From Lysinibacillus pakistanensis (lineage in GTDB: Bacteria; Bacillota; Bacilli; Bacillales_A; Planococcaceae): a stretch of DNA of 64,000 nucleotides. Where the stretch lies: the NCBI RefSeq assembly GCF_030123245.1, contig NZ_CP126101.1:2044501-2108500 (forward strand), given 5' to 3'. The position numbers were made by a program, and so were the translations under genes. The notes under the pieces are model-generated. The model had not been told where the DNA came from and did not search any database. It saw only the letters and a list, made by a program, of their open reading frames with translations. Of this stretch, positions 63,017 through 64,000 are shown one piece after another (within the stretch, counting starts at the first letter, position 1; the number at the start of each line of letters is the position of its first letter).

Positions 63017-63485
63017 ACATCGTGTTGCTGCCGCTACGTTAGCACTACGCTTTCGCACAAAAAACATCATGTTGCTGCCGCTACGTTAGCACTACGCTTT
63101 CGCACAAAAAACATCATGTTGCTGCCGCTGCGTTAGCACTACGCTTTCGCACAAAAAACATCATGTTGCTGCCGCTGCGTTAGCACTACGCTTTCGCACA
63201 AAAAACATCATGTTGCTGCCGCTGCGTTAGCACTACGCTTTCGCACAAAAAACATCATGTTGCTGCCGCTACGTTAGCCTACGCTTTCGCACAAAAAACA
63301 TCGTGTTGCTGCCGCTGCGTTAGCACTACGCTTTCGCACAAAAAACATCATGTTGCTGCCGCTGCGTTAGCACTACGCTTTCGCACAAAAAACATCGTGT
63401 TGCTGCCGCTACGTTAGCACTACGCTTTCGCACAAAAAACATCATGTTGCTGCCGCTGCGTTAGCACTACGCTTTCGCACAAAAA
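63017..63485. repeat. Ten-copy 47-bp tandem repeat array
   Basis: Unit starts ACATCATGTTGCTGCCGCT and ends CTACGCTTTCGCACAAAAA. Starts are at 63017, 63064, 63111, 63158, 63205, 63252, 63298, 63345, 63392 and 63439; nine units are 47 bases and one is 46. Units differ only at R/Y-type positions (ATCATG/ATCGTG; CTACG/CTGCG). The core is the reverse complement of the dispersed repeat GCGAAAGCGTAG...AGCGGCAGCAACA. No frame is consistently open with a start. Confidence 0.95.
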
Positions 63486-63496
63486 AACATCTGTTG

Positions 63497-63570
63497 GCCC
63501 AAAGCCCCCGGCGGATGTCACGAATTTTCAAAGGAATGAATTGTGCAGGCACAATTTAAAATCCGGACGC
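63497..63570. repeat. GC-rich structured segment after the array
   Basis: CGGAT (63512-63516) pairs with ATCCG (63561-63565) around a perfect AATTGTGC/GCACAATT stem (63539-63556). It is markedly more GC-rich at its edges (CCCCCGGCGG) than the surroundings. Similar to ends of IS200/IS605-type elements in general layout; not proven. Confidence 0.55.
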
Positions 63571-63574
63571 ATTG

Positions 63575-63664
63575 GTTATCTGTGCGAAAGCGAAGCGACA
63601 GCAACAAATGTTTTCTGTAGCGAAAGCAAAGCGACAGCAACAATTACGCCAAGGCGAAATTGAT
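63575..63664. repeat. Two dispersed repeat copies in a row
   Basis: GTTATCTGTGCGAAAGCGAA (63575 onward) matches the complement of 60939-60972. TGTAGCGAAAGCAAAGCGAC (63616-63664 in full) matches 62380-62428 at 44 of 49 bases. It marks the right border of the repeat-rich zone. Confidence 0.85.
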
Positions 63665-63689
63665 CTATAATGACTAATTCTAGAATGAT

Positions 63690-64000
63690 TTAATAAACCC
63701 TTTTAAATTGTAGTCGAAAGGGATTTTTTGCACATCCAGTAAGTATAATCAAAGCGTATGCCCATAACAGCCACGAGGCAAAAAAGCGATCCATGTCTGC
63801 TGATAAATTGGTGAAGATTTTATCAAAATATAGTAGGACAATAGCATCTATTAGCATACCAGGCAGTGCAATATAAATGGCTGCTTGTAAACGTCTTATG
63901 CCTGTGCAATTTTTTATTGAATAAATAGGGATTGTCACCATCCAAATTACCGGAACGACAAAAAGATATGTACACATAATAATTAAAGGGTGCTCAAGCG
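63690..64000 (-). CDS. DUF5367-like membrane protein, cut by the window edge
   Basis: An ATG at 63977 would give 95 residues, but the frame stays open to the end of the window (LEHPLII before the Met), so the gene probably starts outside. Three helices are visible: the first at the N-terminus, then IYIALPGMLIDAIVLLYFDK and SWLLWAYALIILTG. The pattern fits the C-terminal part of DUF5367 membrane proteins of unknown function. Confidence 0.65.
   Translation of the reverse strand, partial: LEHPLIIMCTYLFVVPVIWMVTIPIYSIKNCTGIRRLQAAIYIALPGMLIDAIVLLYFDKIFTNLSADMDRFFASWLLWAYALIILTGCAKNPFRLQFKRVY

Noticed and set aside
63017..63485. Possible CRISPR array
   Set aside because: The 47-bp units are contiguous and nearly identical over their whole length with no variable spacers, and no cas genes are present.

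Overview
The window is low-GC Firmicute DNA from an endospore former. Strong AAGGAGG-type ribosome binding sites, frequent TTG/GTG starts, a CotZ-like coat protein, a YheC/D-type ATP-grasp protein, LutABC, CcdABC, DUF2621 and the DUF1659/DUF2922/YvrJ trio all point to Bacillaceae/Planococcaceae. Lysinibacillus is my best guess, but that is inference from gene content. There are no rRNA or tRNA genes, no intact insertion sequence and no CRISPR array.

Layout. 0.3-2.2 kb: a TetR-controlled ABC-2 permease. 2.5-6.1 kb: a PadR regulator, two DUF2812 membrane proteins and a Nat-like ABC exporter. 6.7-7.6 kb: a thioredoxin-reductase-like oxidoreductase between direct repeats. 8.2-11.6 kb: a TelA-family gene, a coiled-coil/HTH protein behind a Fur-box-like site, and RarD. 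12-13.9 kb: a MutS2-like protein without Smr domain. 14-16.7 kb: an XRE-TPR regulator divergent from an MFS exporter, with two identical-type operators between them. 16.9-20.9 kb: lutABC and its FadR-type regulator, with two matching operators. 21.9-26.3 kb: ccdABC and yneK, separated by about 2.3 kb of decayed accessory DNA that also carries an intact autoregulated-looking membrane protein/XRE module. 26.4-29.7 kb: DUF1659/DUF2922/YvrJ, SCO, small proteins and a caspase-like protein. 29.8-33.8 kb: two chemotaxis receptors. 34-35.9 kb: an alanine symporter and a small membrane protein.

35.9-48.2 kb is a long co-directional murein-peptide/D-amino-acid scavenging cluster: Asp/Glu racemase, DmpA peptidase, VanX-like dipeptidase, DppA, a complete Opp/Dpp ABC transporter, MccF-type LD-carboxypeptidase, a class-A beta-lactamase-fold hydrolase and an NlpC/P60 endopeptidase. 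It parallels the dpp-ykf region of Bacillus subtilis and has a CodY-like box ahead of the binding-protein gene. 48.5-53.5 kb: a small coiled-coil protein, a glucosaminidase whose best ribosome binding site leads into a stop codon, a DUF2975/XRE pair, a paired SMR efflux pump and an ECF sigma/anti-sigma operon.

53.8-60.8 kb is the most interesting stretch: a cysteine-poor CotZ-like protein, a YheC/D ATP-grasp fused to a Mur-ligase module, a stand-alone ATP-grasp ligase (probable CTG start) and two tandem stand-alone Mur-ligase paralogues. An ATP-grasp joined to a Mur ligase is the architecture of cyanophycin synthetase. I propose that the cluster builds an amino-acid polymer or peptide, possibly for the spore surface.

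61-64 kb: an NlpC/P60 protein whose second domain has lost its catalytic residues, a VOC protein, a ten-copy 47-bp tandem array, structured repeats, and a DUF5367-like gene cut by the window edge. A dispersed repeat built on GCGAAAGCGTAGCGGCAGCAAC recurs at 9.7, 60.9, 62.4 and 63.6 kb and is also the core of the tandem array.
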